The notes beneath the pieces are model-generated. The model did no database searches. It saw only the letters and a list, made by a program, of their open reading frames with translations, and was not told the DNA's origin. A stretch of 38,287 nt of DNA. Origin: Pseudomonadota bacterium (GTDB taxonomy: Bacteria; Pseudomonadota; Gammaproteobacteria; Xanthomonadales; Rhodanobacteraceae). The translations under genes and the position numbers were made by a program. Within the stretch, counting starts at the first letter, position 1. Every line of letters begins with the position of its first letter. The stretch lies in NCBI GenBank assembly GCA_021815695.1, contig JAKAZT010000006.1:1-38287 (forward strand), given 5' to 3'. Positions 1 through 9,334 of this stretch are shown here, in pieces.

Positions 1-1701
1 AACATCCAGGACTGGTGCATCAGCCGCCAGCTCTGGTGGGGGCACCGCATTCCGGCGTGGTACGACGCCAACGGCGATATCTTCGTGGGCGAGGACGAGG
101 CCGACGCGCGCGCTCACGCTGCGACGCCACCCGTCGGCGCGCTGCGCCAGGACGACGACGTCCTCGACACCTGGTTCTCCTCCGCGCTGTGGCCGTTCTC
201 GACGATGGGCTGGCCGAAGACCGACGGCCCCGTCGTGATCGACGGCCAGCCGGTCGCCGACTGGCGCAGCGACCAGACCTTCCTGCCCAGCGCGGTGCTG
301 GTCACCGGCTTCGACATCATCTTCTTCTGGGTCGCGCGCATGGTGATGGCGACGACCTATTTCGTCGGCCGCAATCCGGATGGCACGTACACACCGGAAC
401 GACAGGCATTGGCCGACCGCGTGCCCTTCCGCGAGGTCTACATCAACGCCATCGTGCGCGACGCCGAAGGCCAGAAGATGTCCAAGTCCAAGGGCAACAC
501 CATCGATCCGCTGGACCTGATCGACGGCATCGGCCTCGAGGAGCTGGTGAAAAAATCCACCACCAGCCTGCTGATCCCGCAGGTGCGCGCCAGGGTCGAA
601 AAGCGCATCCGCAAGGATTATCCCGAGGGCATCCAGGCGGTCGGCACCGACGCGCTGCGCTTCACCTTCGCCGCGCTGGCCACCCACGGGCGCACCATCA
701 ACTTCGACCTCAAGCGCGCCGAGGGCTACAGGAACTTCTGCAACAAGCTGTGGAACGCCGCGCGCTTCGTGCTGATGAACACCGAGGGCTTCAGCGCCGC
801 GGGCGAGCCGACGCGGATCACCTTGGCCGAGAAATGGATCCACCAGCGCTTCTGGTGGACGATGGAGCTTGTCACGAGAGAGTTTCGCAACTATCGATTC
901 GACCTCGTCGCGCATCACCTCTATCAGTTCGTCTGGAACGACTACTGCGACTGGTTCGTCGAGCTGGCCAAGCTGGCGCTCCATGGCGACGATGAAACAG
1001 CCGCGCAGTCCACGCGCCACACTCTGCTCTACTTGCTCGAAGGGCTCCTGCGAGCACTGCATCCGATCACGCCATTCGTTACCGAAGCGATCTGGCAGGA
1101 AGTCGCGCCGCGGCTGGGACTTGCGCAGTCCAGCATCCTCGCCCGCCCCTACCCGGGGGTGCCGGAACCTTCCGCCGGAATGAGCGTTGGCGAGCCGGCT
1201 CGTTTCCATGCGACCGCGTCTACCCTCGAGACCGGCAGAATCACGTTTCTGATCGAGGCCGTTGAGAAACTGCGCAGCATCCGCAGCCAGCTCGGGCTGG
1301 CACCCGGCCGCCAGGTGCCGCTGCTGATCGAAGGTGCGTTGATCGACCCGAAACTTTTCGGCGACATCGAACCCATGCTGTGCGCGCTGTGCCGCATCGA
1401 TTCGATCCGTCACCTGGGTGCGGGCGAACCGGCACCGGCTGCCGCGGGGGCTTCGTTCCAGGGCGCGAAACTGCTGATCCCTCTCGCCGGGCTGATCGAC
1501 CTCGATGCCGAGCGGGCACGGGTGGCGAAGGAGATCAGGCGTGTCGAAGGCGAGATCGCCAAATGCCGGGCCAAGCTGGGCGGTGCGACCTTCGTCGCCC
1601 ACGCGCCGGCGGCGGTGGTCGAACAGGAGCGTCAGCGCCTGGCCGACTGGAGCGCGCAACTCGCGGCGCTGAGCGAACAGGCGGCGCGGCTGGGCGGTTA
1701 G
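1..1701 (+). CDS. valS: Valine--tRNA ligase, C-terminal part (5' end outside window)
   Basis: Frame 1 is open from base 1 ([22 protein letters not shown]...), with the class I KMSKS motif (QKMSKSKGN), an anticodon-binding region and a C-terminal coiled-coil tail; stop TAG at 1699-1701. Confidence 0.97.
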   Translation, partial: NIQDWCISRQLWWGHRIPAWYDANGDIFVGEDEADARAHAATPPVGALRQDDDVLDTWFSSALWPFSTMGWPKTDGPVVIDGQPVADWRSDQTFLPSAVLVTGFDIIFFWVARMVMATTYFVGRNPDGTYTPERQALADRVPFREVYINAIVRDAEGQKMSKSKGNTIDPLDLIDGIGLEELVKKSTTSLLIPQVRARVEKRIRKDYPEGIQAVGTDALRFTFAALATHGRTINFDLKRAEGYRNFCNKLWNAARFVLMNTEGFSAAGEPTRITLAEKWIHQRFWWTMELVTREFRNYRFDLVAHHLYQFVWNDYCDWFVELAKLALHGDDETAAQSTRHTLLYLLEGLLRALHPITPFVTEAIWQEVAPRLGLAQSSILARPYPGVPEPSAGMSVGEPARFHATASTLETGRITFLIEAVEKLRSIRSQLGLAPGRQVPLLIEGALIDPKLFGDIEPMLCALCRIDSIRHLGAGEPAPAAAGASFQGAKLLIPLAGLIDLDAERARVAKEIRRVEGEIAKCRAKLGGATFVAHAPAAVVEQERQRLADWSAQLAALSEQAARLGG

Positions 1702-1711
1702 AAACGCGCAT

Positions 1712-1739
1712 CAGGCACACGCGCGCTCGTGTCTGCCTG
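1712..1739. terminator. Possible bidirectional terminator hairpin between convergent valS and rimI
   Basis: CAGGC-ACACG / CGTGT-(CT)-GCCTG stem with a 2-nt bulge in the short convergent gap; no strong T tract. Confidence 0.35.
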
Positions 1740-1742
1740 CGG

Positions 1743-2243
1743 TCAATCCTCGGGCGGGCCGTCGCCGTCGGCCAGCGGCAGCAGGTCGAACGCCATCACG
1801 ATGGCGTCCTCGCGCGCACGCCGCGCCGGGTAGTAGTTGGGTCGCCGTCCGATCTCGACGAAACCGGCACGACGATAGATCGCGACCGCACGCACGTTGC
1901 TGGGACGCACTTCCAGAAACACCCGTCGCGCGCCGTGCCAGCGCGCCAGGTCCACCAGCCGCCGCAGCAGGCGCCGGCCGTGGCCGCAGCCCTGCTCGGC
2001 CGGCGCGACGCAGACATTGAGCACGTGCGCCTCCTCGGCGGCGACCGACAGCACGCCGTAGCCGATCATGCGCCCCTGCTGCTCGAGCACCCAGCAGGCG
2101 TAGCCGGCATTGAGGCAGTCGCGGAAGATGCCCGTCGTCCAGGGAAACTCGTAGGATCGCGCCTCGATCTGCGCGACCGCGTTGAGATCGTCGCGGCGCA
2201 TCGGCCGCAACTGCGGTGCCTGCGGTGCGACCACGGCCACCAT
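1743..2243 (-). CDS. rimI: Ribosomal protein S18-alanine N-acetyltransferase
   Basis: GNAT fold: LRPMRRDDLNAVAQIEARSYEFPWTTGIFRDCLNAGY...VLNVCVAPAEQGCGHGRRLLRRLVD...GARRVFLEVRPSNVRAVAIYRRAGFVEIGRRPNYYP, typical of RimI. Start chosen at MVAVV. Confidence 0.92.
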   Translation of the reverse strand: MVAVVAPQAPQLRPMRRDDLNAVAQIEARSYEFPWTTGIFRDCLNAGYACWVLEQQGRMIGYGVLSVAAEEAHVLNVCVAPAEQGCGHGRRLLRRLVDLARWHGARRVFLEVRPSNVRAVAIYRRAGFVEIGRRPNYYPARRAREDAIVMAFDLLPLADGDGPPED

Positions 2244-2244
2244 C

Positions 2245-2751
2245 TCAGTTGGCCTCCACCAATGCATGACGCAGGGTTTTCAGCGCGCGCCACAGGGTGC
2301 GCTTGCGCGCCGGCTCGGCCAGCAGCAGCGCAGGCGCCTCGACGCCGAGCACGCAGGTGGTCTGCTGCTCGGCCGCGCTGAGCGCGCGGCCCAGGGCCTG
2401 CAGCGCTTCCTGGCCGAAAGCGAGATAGGCCCGCGCGCGCGGCGGCGGCACGGCGACATCGACTTCCAGCCACGGCGCCCGCTGCAGCGCGGTCGGCAGG
2501 CAGGCGACGACCGCGCGCAGCAGAGCTTGCTGGCGCGCGTCGGCGGCGCTTCCTGCCGGCAGCAACAGCAGCAGGGCCATGCGCTCATCGCTGACGGCCG
2601 GCACCGGCATCGCGGCGGCGACCGGCGCAAGCACCGGGGTCGCTGCCGGCGCACGCCGCGACCCGCGCAGCGCCATCGGCACCACGCCGAGCACGCGCAG
2701 CATGCGATCGCGAGCGACCGCATCAGGCCGACGTACGCCGGCAGCGATCAT
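2245..2751 (-). CDS. holD: Putative DNA polymerase III psi subunit (HolD-like)
   Basis: 168 aa immediately upstream of rimI. N-terminal RDRMLRVLGVVPMALRGS resembles HolD LQQLGITQWSLRRP; C-terminal LLLAEPARKRTLWRALKTLR resembles LRANPTARAALWQQI. Start overlaps the pssA stop (ATGA). Confidence 0.6.
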   Translation of the reverse strand: MIAAGVRRPDAVARDRMLRVLGVVPMALRGSRRAPAATPVLAPVAAAMPVPAVSDERMALLLLLPAGSAADARQQALLRAVVACLPTALQRAPWLEVDVAVPPPRARAYLAFGQEALQALGRALSAAEQQTTCVLGVEAPALLLAEPARKRTLWRALKTLRHALVEAN

Positions 2752-3542
2752 GGCGAGTCGACCGGCGGCACGGCCGGGCGCCGCTGGCGGCGGCGCGCAG
2801 CGGCACGTCCCCACAGCGTCAGCACCGGCCCGGACAGCACATACAGCACGGCAATGCCAAACAGCACCCGCGGCGGATCCAGCGCCAGCCCGATCAGCAC
2901 CAGCAGCACGGTCAGGATCGTCACGAACGACACGCGCTCGCTGACCGGCCAGCTCTTGAAGCTGAAGTAGCGGATGCGGCTGACCATCAGCAATCCGGCC
3001 GAGACGGCGATGAACGGCGTGACGAACACCAGTTCGCGGCCGTCGAGGCCCAGCGTCTCGGCGCCCCAGACGTAGCTCATCGCAAGCCCCGCCGCCGCCG
3101 GGCTGGCCAGGCCCTGGAAGTAGCGCTTGTCGGCCATGCCGACCTGGGTGTTGAAGCGCGCCAGTCGCAGCGCGGCGCAGGCGGCATACAGGAACGCCGC
3201 GGTCCAGCCGACCTTGCCCCACACCGGCCCGTAGGCCTGGAGATGCGCCAGCGACCACGTGTAGAGCACCAGCGACGGCGCCAGACCGAAGCTGATCAGG
3301 TCCGACAGCGAGTCGTACTGCACGCCGAACTCGCTCTGCGTGCCGGTCAGACGCGCCACACGGCCATCCAGCCCGTCGAGCACGCCGGCGACGAAGACCG
3401 CCACCACGGCGTCGCTGTAGTGACCGCCGATCGCGGCGATGATCGCGTAGAAGCCCGCGAACAGCGCACCGGTGGTGAACAGGTTCGGCAGCAGGTAAAT
3501 GCCGCGCCGCGGGCGCACCGGCGTGGGGGAGGAAGTGTTCAT
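2748..3542 (-). CDS. pssA: CDP-diacylglycerol--serine O-phosphatidyltransferase
   Basis: CDP-alcohol phosphatidyltransferase motif DGLDGRVARLTGTQSEFGVQYDSLSD (D-G-x2-A-R-x8-G-x3-D-x3-D) plus multiple TM segments. Confidence 0.93.
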   Translation of the reverse strand: MNTSSPTPVRPRRGIYLLPNLFTTGALFAGFYAIIAAIGGHYSDAVVAVFVAGVLDGLDGRVARLTGTQSEFGVQYDSLSDLISFGLAPSLVLYTWSLAHLQAYGPVWGKVGWTAAFLYAACAALRLARFNTQVGMADKRYFQGLASPAAAGLAMSYVWGAETLGLDGRELVFVTPFIAVSAGLLMVSRIRYFSFKSWPVSERVSFVTILTVLLVLIGLALDPPRVLFGIAVLYVLSGPVLTLWGRAAARRRQRRPAVPPVDSP

Positions 3543-3708
3543 GATCGTCCCGGACTGGCGTTGCGCCGAGTGTAAACCAAGGTCGTGGCGTGGCCGGGCC
3601 CGGCAGGCCGCGCGACCCGCCCGCCCGCAGGACGTGATTCGGCGCGCAACCACGCGGCTGGCGGCGCTGGTAAAGTCGGCGCCGTCCGCCCTGCCCGGGA
3701 GTGCTCCC

Positions 3709-4149
3709 ATGCGCCGTACCTACATCCTGCTCGCGCTGCTGCTGGTCACACCGCTGGCCTCGGCCCAGGTTTACAAATGGACCGACGCCAAGGGCGTGGT
3801 GCATTACTCCGACGTGCCGCCTCCGCAGGGGGTGAAATACAAAAACATGCACATGTCGCTGACCGGCGGCGCCGCGCCGGCGGCCGCGACGTCCGCATCC
3901 CCGGCTGCCGCGGCATCATCGCCCGCCGATGCAGGCGCAGCACCCGCCAGCGCCCGAACCGTCGCGGACAACCCCGAGAACCGCGCCAGGCTCTGCGCCC
4001 AGTTGCGGCAGAATTACACGCTGCTCAAGGGCAGCCAGCCGCTGACCCGGGACAATGCCAAGGGGCAGAAGCAGCTGGTTTCCGAGAAGCAGCGTACCCA
4101 GGACATGGTCAACACCCAGCAGCAACTGCAGCAGTACTGCGGCGGCTGA
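3709..4149 (+). CDS. DUF4124 domain-containing exported protein
   Basis: Signal peptide MRRTYILLALLLVTPLASA followed by QVYKWTDAKGVVHYSDVPPP, typical of DUF4124. Confidence 0.85.
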   Translation: MRRTYILLALLLVTPLASAQVYKWTDAKGVVHYSDVPPPQGVKYKNMHMSLTGGAAPAAATSASPAAAASSPADAGAAPASARTVADNPENRARLCAQLRQNYTLLKGSQPLTRDNAKGQKQLVSEKQRTQDMVNTQQQLQQYCGG

Positions 4150-4210
4150 CCGCGCGGGCGGCCTTTTTGCACGGATGCCATGCGCCGCGCGCCGGCGCAC
4201 GAGTCGCCAT

Positions 4211-4216
4211 TACAAT
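4211..4216 (+). promoter_or_regulatory. Candidate -10 box (TACAAT) upstream of proS
   Basis: TACAAT 27 nt before the proS ATG; no clear -35 box. Confidence 0.3.
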
Positions 4217-4242
4217 TCCGCCTCACACCGCGGAATATCCCC

Positions 4243-5967
4243 ATGCGACTCAGCCGTTTTCACCTTGCCACCGTCAAGGAAACCCCCTCTGACGCCGAAA
4301 TCGTCAGCCACCGGCTGATGCTGCGCGCGGGCATGATCCGCAAACTGGCGTCCGGCATCTTCACCTGGACGCCGCTGGGCCTGCGCGTACTGCGCAAGGT
4401 CGAGGCGGTGGTGCGCGAGGAGATGCAGCGCGCCGGCGCGATCGAGCTGCTGATGCCCTCGGTGCAGCCGCGTGAACTCTGGGACGAAACCGGACGCTGG
4501 ACGAAATTCGGCGGCCTGCTGCTCAAGCTGAAGGACAGCAAGGAGCATGAATACTGCTACGGCCCGACGCACGAGGAAGTGATCACCGACTTCGCCCGTC
4601 ACGAGCTGAAAAGCTATCGCCAGTTGCCGGTCACGTTCTTTCAGATCCAGACCAAGTTCCGCGACGAGATCCGCCCGCGCTTCGGCGTGATGCGGGCGCG
4701 CGAATTCCTGATGAAGGACGCCTATTCGTTTCATCTGACCGCCGACTGTCTGGCGCGCGAATACCGGAACATGTTCGACGCCTATGCGCGTGTCTTCAGC
4801 CGGCTGGGCCTGCGTTTTCGCGCGGTGCAGGCCGATACCGGCGCCATCGGCGGCAACGCCAGCCACGAGTTCCATGTGCTGGCCGACTCCGGCGAGGATG
4901 CGATCGCGTTTTCGGATGCATCGGATTTTGCCGCCAATGTCGAGCTGGCCGAAGCACTCGCCCCCGCCAAGCCGCGGCCTGCGCCCACCGCCGCGCTGGC
5001 GCGGGTCGCCACGCCGACGCAGAAAACCATCGACGAGGTCGCCGGTCTGCTCGGCGTCGCGCCCGCGCGGTGCGTCAAGACCCTGCTGGTGCGCGGCCGC
5101 GACGGCCTGGTCGCGCTGTGCGTGCGCGGCGATCACGAGATCAACGAAATCAAGGCGGCCAAACTGGACGAACTGCCGGGCGAGTCGGTACTGGCCGGCG
5201 AGGCCGAGATCGCTGCTGCCACTGGTTCGCGACCCGGCTTCCTCGGCCCGGTCGGGCTGGCTGCAGGCATTCCGGTGATCGTCGACCGCAGCGCGGCGGC
5301 GCTGGCCGACTTCGTCTGTGGCGGCAATGCCGAAGGCACTCATTGCACCGGCGCCAACTGGGAACGCGACGCGCGCATCACGCGCATCGCCGATCTGCGC
5401 AAGGTCGTCGCCGGCGACCCGTCGCCCGACGGTCGCGGCACGCTGTCCATCGCCCGCGGCATCGAGGTCGGCCACGTGTTCCAGCTCGGCCGCAGTTACG
5501 CGCAGGCGATGGGCGCGGTGGTGCTCGACGAGACCGGTCAGGCGCAGGTGATGCTGATGGGCTGCTACGGCATCGGCGTCAGCCGCATCGTCGCCGCGGC
5601 CATCGAGCAGAACCACGATGCGGCCGGCATCCTCTGGCCGCCGGCGATGGCGCCTTGGCAGGTTGCCGTCTGCCCGATCAATCCCAAGGCCGACCCCGCC
5701 GTCACCGCCGCGGCGGAGTCGCTCTACGCCGAATTGAACGCTCTCGGCATCGAGACCGTGCTCGATGATCGCGGCTTGCGCCCCGGACCGATGTTTGCGG
5801 ATATCGAGCTGATCGGCATTCCGCATCGCGTGGTGGTCAGCGAACGCGGGCTGGCCGCCGGCAGTTTCGAATACCGTGCGCGCGGCGACAGCGAAAACCG
5901 CGCGCTGAGCCGTCAGGACCTGCTTGCGCTGATCGCGGCCGGCAATAACATGTCGACTCGGGGTTAA
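4243..5967 (+). CDS. proS: Proline--tRNA ligase
   Basis: [54 protein letters not shown]..., YbaK-like editing insertion, and C-terminal [20 protein letters not shown]; full-length bacterial ProRS. Confidence 0.97.
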   Translation: MRLSRFHLATVKETPSDAEIVSHRLMLRAGMIRKLASGIFTWTPLGLRVLRKVEAVVREEMQRAGAIELLMPSVQPRELWDETGRWTKFGGLLLKLKDSKEHEYCYGPTHEEVITDFARHELKSYRQLPVTFFQIQTKFRDEIRPRFGVMRAREFLMKDAYSFHLTADCLAREYRNMFDAYARVFSRLGLRFRAVQADTGAIGGNASHEFHVLADSGEDAIAFSDASDFAANVELAEALAPAKPRPAPTAALARVATPTQKTIDEVAGLLGVAPARCVKTLLVRGRDGLVALCVRGDHEINEIKAAKLDELPGESVLAGEAEIAAATGSRPGFLGPVGLAAGIPVIVDRSAAALADFVCGGNAEGTHCTGANWERDARITRIADLRKVVAGDPSPDGRGTLSIARGIEVGHVFQLGRSYAQAMGAVVLDETGQAQVMLMGCYGIGVSRIVAAAIEQNHDAAGILWPPAMAPWQVAVCPINPKADPAVTAAAESLYAELNALGIETVLDDRGLRPGPMFADIELIGIPHRVVVSERGLAAGSFEYRARGDSENRALSRQDLLALIAAGNNMSTRG

Positions 5968-5976
5968 ACCCGTCGC

Positions 5977-6021
5977 CATTGCCCGCCAAAAACGCATGAC
6001 TTTTGGCGGTATCCGGCAATG
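5977..6021 (+). terminator. Hairpin after proS, possible terminator
   Basis: Nested stems CATTGCC/GGCAATG and CGCCAAAA/TTTTGGCG followed by GGGGGATTTTCTTTT. Confidence 0.5.
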
Positions 6022-6133
6022 GGGGGATTTTCTTTTGATCATTGCCGGGGCAGAATGGTGCCACGGCTGCCACAGCAACCCTTGCGCTGCCGGTGTTTAT
6101 TCCACTGCCCAAGCCCCCCACTGGAGCACACTC

Positions 6134-6460
6134 ATGGCTATCGACTTGAAGACCCTCAACCACAATCAGTTGCTCGACCTGATCGAAAAGGCCAAGAATC
6201 GCCAAGGCGAACTGGCCAAGGAGAAAATCTCCGACTTGCGCGCGCGCATCGAGCAGATGGTGAAAAAGGAAGGCTTCAGCATGGACGACGTGTTTCCCGC
6301 CCGCGGCGGCCGTCGCGGCCGCAAGCTGGGCAGCGTCGCCCCCAAGTACCGCAATCCGGGCAATCCGGGTCTGACCTGGTCCGGCCGCGGCAAGCGCCCG
6401 CGCTGGTTCGTCGAGGCACTGGCGGCCGGCAAGAAGGAAAAGGATCTTCTGATCAAGTAA
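6134..6460 (+). CDS. H-NS family nucleoid-associated regulatory protein
   Basis: 108 aa: MAIDLKTLNHNQLLDLIEKAKNRQGELAKEKISDLRARIEQMVKKEGFSMDDVF...GRKLGSVAPKYRNPGNPGLTWSGRGKRPRWF; coiled-coil N-terminus and H-NS C-terminal DNA-binding motif. Confidence 0.93.
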   Translation: MAIDLKTLNHNQLLDLIEKAKNRQGELAKEKISDLRARIEQMVKKEGFSMDDVFPARGGRRGRKLGSVAPKYRNPGNPGLTWSGRGKRPRWFVEALAAGKKEKDLLIK

Positions 6461-6478
6461 TTCACGCGGCAGCGCTTC

Positions 6479-6507
6479 GCAAACGCCGGCACATTGCCGG
6501 CGTTTGC
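6479..6507. terminator. Perfect 12-bp hairpin between convergent H-NS-family gene and pgeF
   Basis: GCAAACGCCGGC-ACATT-GCCGGCGTTTGC, 12/12 paired; no long T tract. Confidence 0.6.
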
Positions 6508-6509
6508 AT

Positions 6510-7280
6510 TCAAGGCCGCGCGCGATCGCGCCATATCAGGCTGGCGAAGCGGCCACTGGCGGCTGGGTCGCGACGATGGGAATAAAAACGCGGGTCGCTG
6601 CGAGTGTCAAAATCGCCGCCGCAGATCCGCGTCACTCCGGACGCGAGCAGCCGGCGCCGCGCCAATGCCGCCAGATCGCAGGTCCAGTGACCGGGCCGCG
6701 CGGGTGTGAACGCCCCGGCCGCACCGGCATCCGTGTCGACGAATGCTCCGCGTACCTCGACACCGACTTCGTAGGAAGCCGCGCCGATGCATGGCCCCAG
6801 CCACGCCAGCAGCCGCGCCGGCGGCGTGCGCAGCGCGGCGACCGTCGCCTCCAGAACCCCGGCCGCCAGTCCGCGCCAGCCGGCGTGCGCGACGGCGATC
6901 TCGCTGCCGTCGGCAGCGGCAACCAGCACCGGCAGGCAATCGGCGGTCAGCACGGCCAGCACGCGTCCCGGCGCGCGCGTGATTGCGGCATCGGCCCGGG
7001 GCTCGACTCCGGCCTCGATCACATCGGCGTCGATCACGTCGCGGCCGTGGACCTGATGCAGCCAGAGTGGCTCGCATGGCAACACCAGGGCGGCGCGCAG
7101 CAGCGCGCGATTGGCGCGTACCGTTTCCGCAGGCTCGCCGTTGCGCAGACCGAGGTTGCACCGGGCATGGGGGCCCAGCGAAACGCCCGGAGTGGCGCGC
7201 GTGGTCACCGCGCAGCGGATGCCCGGCGGCGTCGGCCACCCGGGTCGCAGCAGACCCAGCGGGTCAAGCCCGCTCGACAT
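6510..7280 (-). CDS. pgeF: Peptidoglycan editing factor PgeF (YfiH / polyphenol oxidase family)
   Basis: VHGRDVIDADVIEAG...ADAAITRAPGRVLAVLTADCLPVLVA...IAVAHAGWRGLAAGVLEATVAAL...GPCIGAASYEVG, diagnostic of the YfiH/DUF152 family. Confidence 0.93.
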   Translation of the reverse strand: MSSGLDPLGLLRPGWPTPPGIRCAVTTRATPGVSLGPHARCNLGLRNGEPAETVRANRALLRAALVLPCEPLWLHQVHGRDVIDADVIEAGVEPRADAAITRAPGRVLAVLTADCLPVLVAAADGSEIAVAHAGWRGLAAGVLEATVAALRTPPARLLAWLGPCIGAASYEVGVEVRGAFVDTDAGAAGAFTPARPGHWTCDLAALARRRLLASGVTRICGGDFDTRSDPRFYSHRRDPAASGRFASLIWRDRARP

Positions 7281-8232
7281 CGGCTGCCGCGTCGGCGCGC
7301 AAGGTTGCCAGCAGTGCGAGAAAATCCGCGGCCGGCGCGGCCTCGAACCGCAAAAGCTCGCCCCCGAACGGATGGGCAAATGCCAGCCGTTCGGCATGCA
7401 GGGCCTGGCGGCCAAAAGCGCGCAACGCCGCGATCAGCGCCGGACTGGCGCCGCGCGGCAGCCTCAGGCCGCCGCCATACAGCGGATCACCCACCAGCGG
7501 ATGGCCCAGATGCGCCATGTGCACACGGATCTGATGGGTGCGGCCGGTCTCCAGATTGCACTGCAGCAGGGTATGGGCACGAAAGCGTTCGCGGACGCGG
7601 TAGTGCGTCAGCGCCGGCTTGCCGGCGCCGCCCTCGCGGACCGCCTGGCGCTGACGATCCTGCGGATGACGCCCGATCGCGGCGCGCACCTCGCCACCGG
7701 CGATCAGCACGCCGCGCACGATCGCCGCGTACTGGCGGCTGATCTCGCGCGCGGCGATCATCGCCGTCAGCGCGGTATGCGCGCGCTGCGAGCGCGCCAC
7801 CACCATCAGGCCCGTGGTGTCCTTGTCCAGCCGGTGCACGATGCCGGCACGCGGCAGGGCGGCCAGTCCGGGATCGAAATGCAGCAGCGCGTTCTGCAGC
7901 GTGCCGGCCGGATTGCCGGCGCCGGGATGCACCACCAGGCCTGCGGGCTTGACCAGCACCAGCAGGTCGTCATCGATGTGGCGCAGATCCAGCGCGATCG
8001 GCTCCGGCGCCAGCGGCACGGCCTGCTCCTGCGGCACCTCGATGCTGACCTGTTCGCCACCGCGCACGCGCAGCCGCGGCGCGGCGAGCGCGCCGTCGAC
8101 ACGCACCGCGCCGGCACGCAACCACGTCGTCAATCGCGTGCGCGAGTAGTCCGGGAACAGCTCGGCCAGCGCCTGATCGAGGCGCAGTCCGGCGAACTGC
8201 AGCGGCAAGCGGACGTGACGGCTGACGGTCAT
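7264..8232 (-). CDS. rluD: 23S rRNA pseudouridine(1911/1915/1917) synthase
   Basis: S4 domain (LRLDQALAELFPDYSRTRLTTWLRAGAVRVDG) and RluA-family motif GIVHRLDKDTTGLMVVAR...ETGRTHQIRVHMAHLGHPLVGDPLYGG. Gene end overlaps the pgeF start. Confidence 0.95.
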   Translation of the reverse strand: MTVSRHVRLPLQFAGLRLDQALAELFPDYSRTRLTTWLRAGAVRVDGALAAPRLRVRGGEQVSIEVPQEQAVPLAPEPIALDLRHIDDDLLVLVKPAGLVVHPGAGNPAGTLQNALLHFDPGLAALPRAGIVHRLDKDTTGLMVVARSQRAHTALTAMIAAREISRQYAAIVRGVLIAGGEVRAAIGRHPQDRQRQAVREGGAGKPALTHYRVRERFRAHTLLQCNLETGRTHQIRVHMAHLGHPLVGDPLYGGGLRLPRGASPALIAALRAFGRQALHAERLAFAHPFGGELLRFEAAPAADFLALLATLRADAAADVERA

Positions 8233-8288
8233 TGCAACCGCCCGGCAACGGCTGCCGCGCTTAACGCCGGGCACATGCACCTTTCCGC

Positions 8289-8294
8289 TATGAT
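8289..8294 (+). promoter_or_regulatory. Candidate -10 box (TATGAT) upstream of bamD
   Basis: TATGAT 31 nt before the bamD ATG in the divergent rluD/bamD intergenic region; no clear -35 box. Confidence 0.35.
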
Positions 8295-8325
8295 GCCGGC
8301 TTTGCCAGCCGTACGGTCCCGATCG

Positions 8326-9147
8326 ATGCGCCTTTCCAAGCTGCTACCTCTCCTCGCCATGATGCTGCTGCTGCCGGCTTGCGCGCTGTTTGGCGGCAAG
8401 CGCGAAAACCCCGACCAGATGACGGTCGAACAACTCTACAGCCAGGCACGGACAGCCCTGCATCGGTCCAATTATGGCGGCGCGGAAAAACTTTACGAGC
8501 GCCTGATCGCACGCTTCCCGTTCGGACCCTATACCGAGCAGTCGCAGCTGGAACTGGCCTATGCCCAGTACAAGGACGACAAGGCGGACGACGCCTACTC
8601 GACCATCAACCGCTTCATCAAGACCTACCCGGCCGCCAGGCACATCGACTACGCCTACTATCTGCGCGGCCTGATCAACTTCAACCGCAGCGGCGGCATG
8701 CTGGTGCAGTTGTTCGCCCAGGACCGCTCACGCCGCGATCAGGGCTACGCGGTGCAGTCGTTCGACGACTTCAGCCAGCTGCTGCAGCGCTACCCGAACA
8801 GCAAGTATGTGCCGGATGCGCGCCAGCGCATGATCTGGCTGCGCAATGGCCTGGCCCAGTTCGAGTTGAACATCGCCGAGTACTACCTGCGGCGCAAGGT
8901 CTATGTCGCGGCGCTGGATCGCGCGCAATACATCATCGAGCATTACCAGCAGGCGCCGCAGACCGGCGATGCGCTGGCGGTGATGGTCAAGGCCTACCGG
9001 GCACTGGGCGAAACCACCCTGGCCAATGACAGCCTCGGCGTGCTGAAACTCAATTATCCCGATCATCCGTATCTCAAGGATCCCTCCGGCTGGCCATCGC
9101 GTCCGGCCTGGTTCTGGAAACTGATCCCGTTCATGGGTGGCGGCTGA
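8326..9147 (+). CDS. bamD: Outer membrane protein assembly factor BamD
   Basis: Lipoprotein signal with lipobox LLPAC; TPR protein (QLYSQARTALHRSNYGGAEKLYERLIARFPFGPYTEQSQLELAYAQYK...) typical of BamD/ComL. Confidence 0.95.
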   Translation: MRLSKLLPLLAMMLLLPACALFGGKRENPDQMTVEQLYSQARTALHRSNYGGAEKLYERLIARFPFGPYTEQSQLELAYAQYKDDKADDAYSTINRFIKTYPAARHIDYAYYLRGLINFNRSGGMLVQLFAQDRSRRDQGYAVQSFDDFSQLLQRYPNSKYVPDARQRMIWLRNGLAQFELNIAEYYLRRKVYVAALDRAQYIIEHYQQAPQTGDALAVMVKAYRALGETTLANDSLGVLKLNYPDHPYLKDPSGWPSRPAWFWKLIPFMGGG

Positions 9148-9175
9148 GCGAAAGCGGGACGCGGGGCGAGTCGGG

Positions 9176-9192
9176 CCGGTGCCACGCACCGG
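9176..9192. terminator. Short perfect hairpin downstream of bamD
   Basis: CCGGTGC-CAC-GCACCGG in the convergent bamD/nadE intergenic region. Confidence 0.4.
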
Positions 9193-9230
9193 GGATGGTT
9201 TGCAGCGACTCGGCACGGAGTTTCGAACCT

Positions 9231-9258
9231 CGTCGTTCCGGCGCAAGCCGGAATGACG
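9231..9258. repeat. REP-like palindromic element
   Basis: CGTCGTTCCGGC-GCAA-GCCGGAATGACG, a 12-bp stem with one G:T pair; typical REP-like 'cattccggcgcaagccggaatg' palindrome in a convergent intergenic gap. Confidence 0.6.
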
Positions 9259-9334
9259 CCGAAGCGATCGGCGCCGGCGGCGGCCTCGCAAGCGCGGTCC
9301 ATGCGCGGGATCGGGCGACGCGCGAGCCGTCCGA

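Noticed and set aside
4210-6078. 622-aa minus-strand ORF antisense to proS
   Set aside because: Shadow ORF of a highly conserved ProRS gene; Arg/Gln/His-rich low-complexity translation without domain signature.
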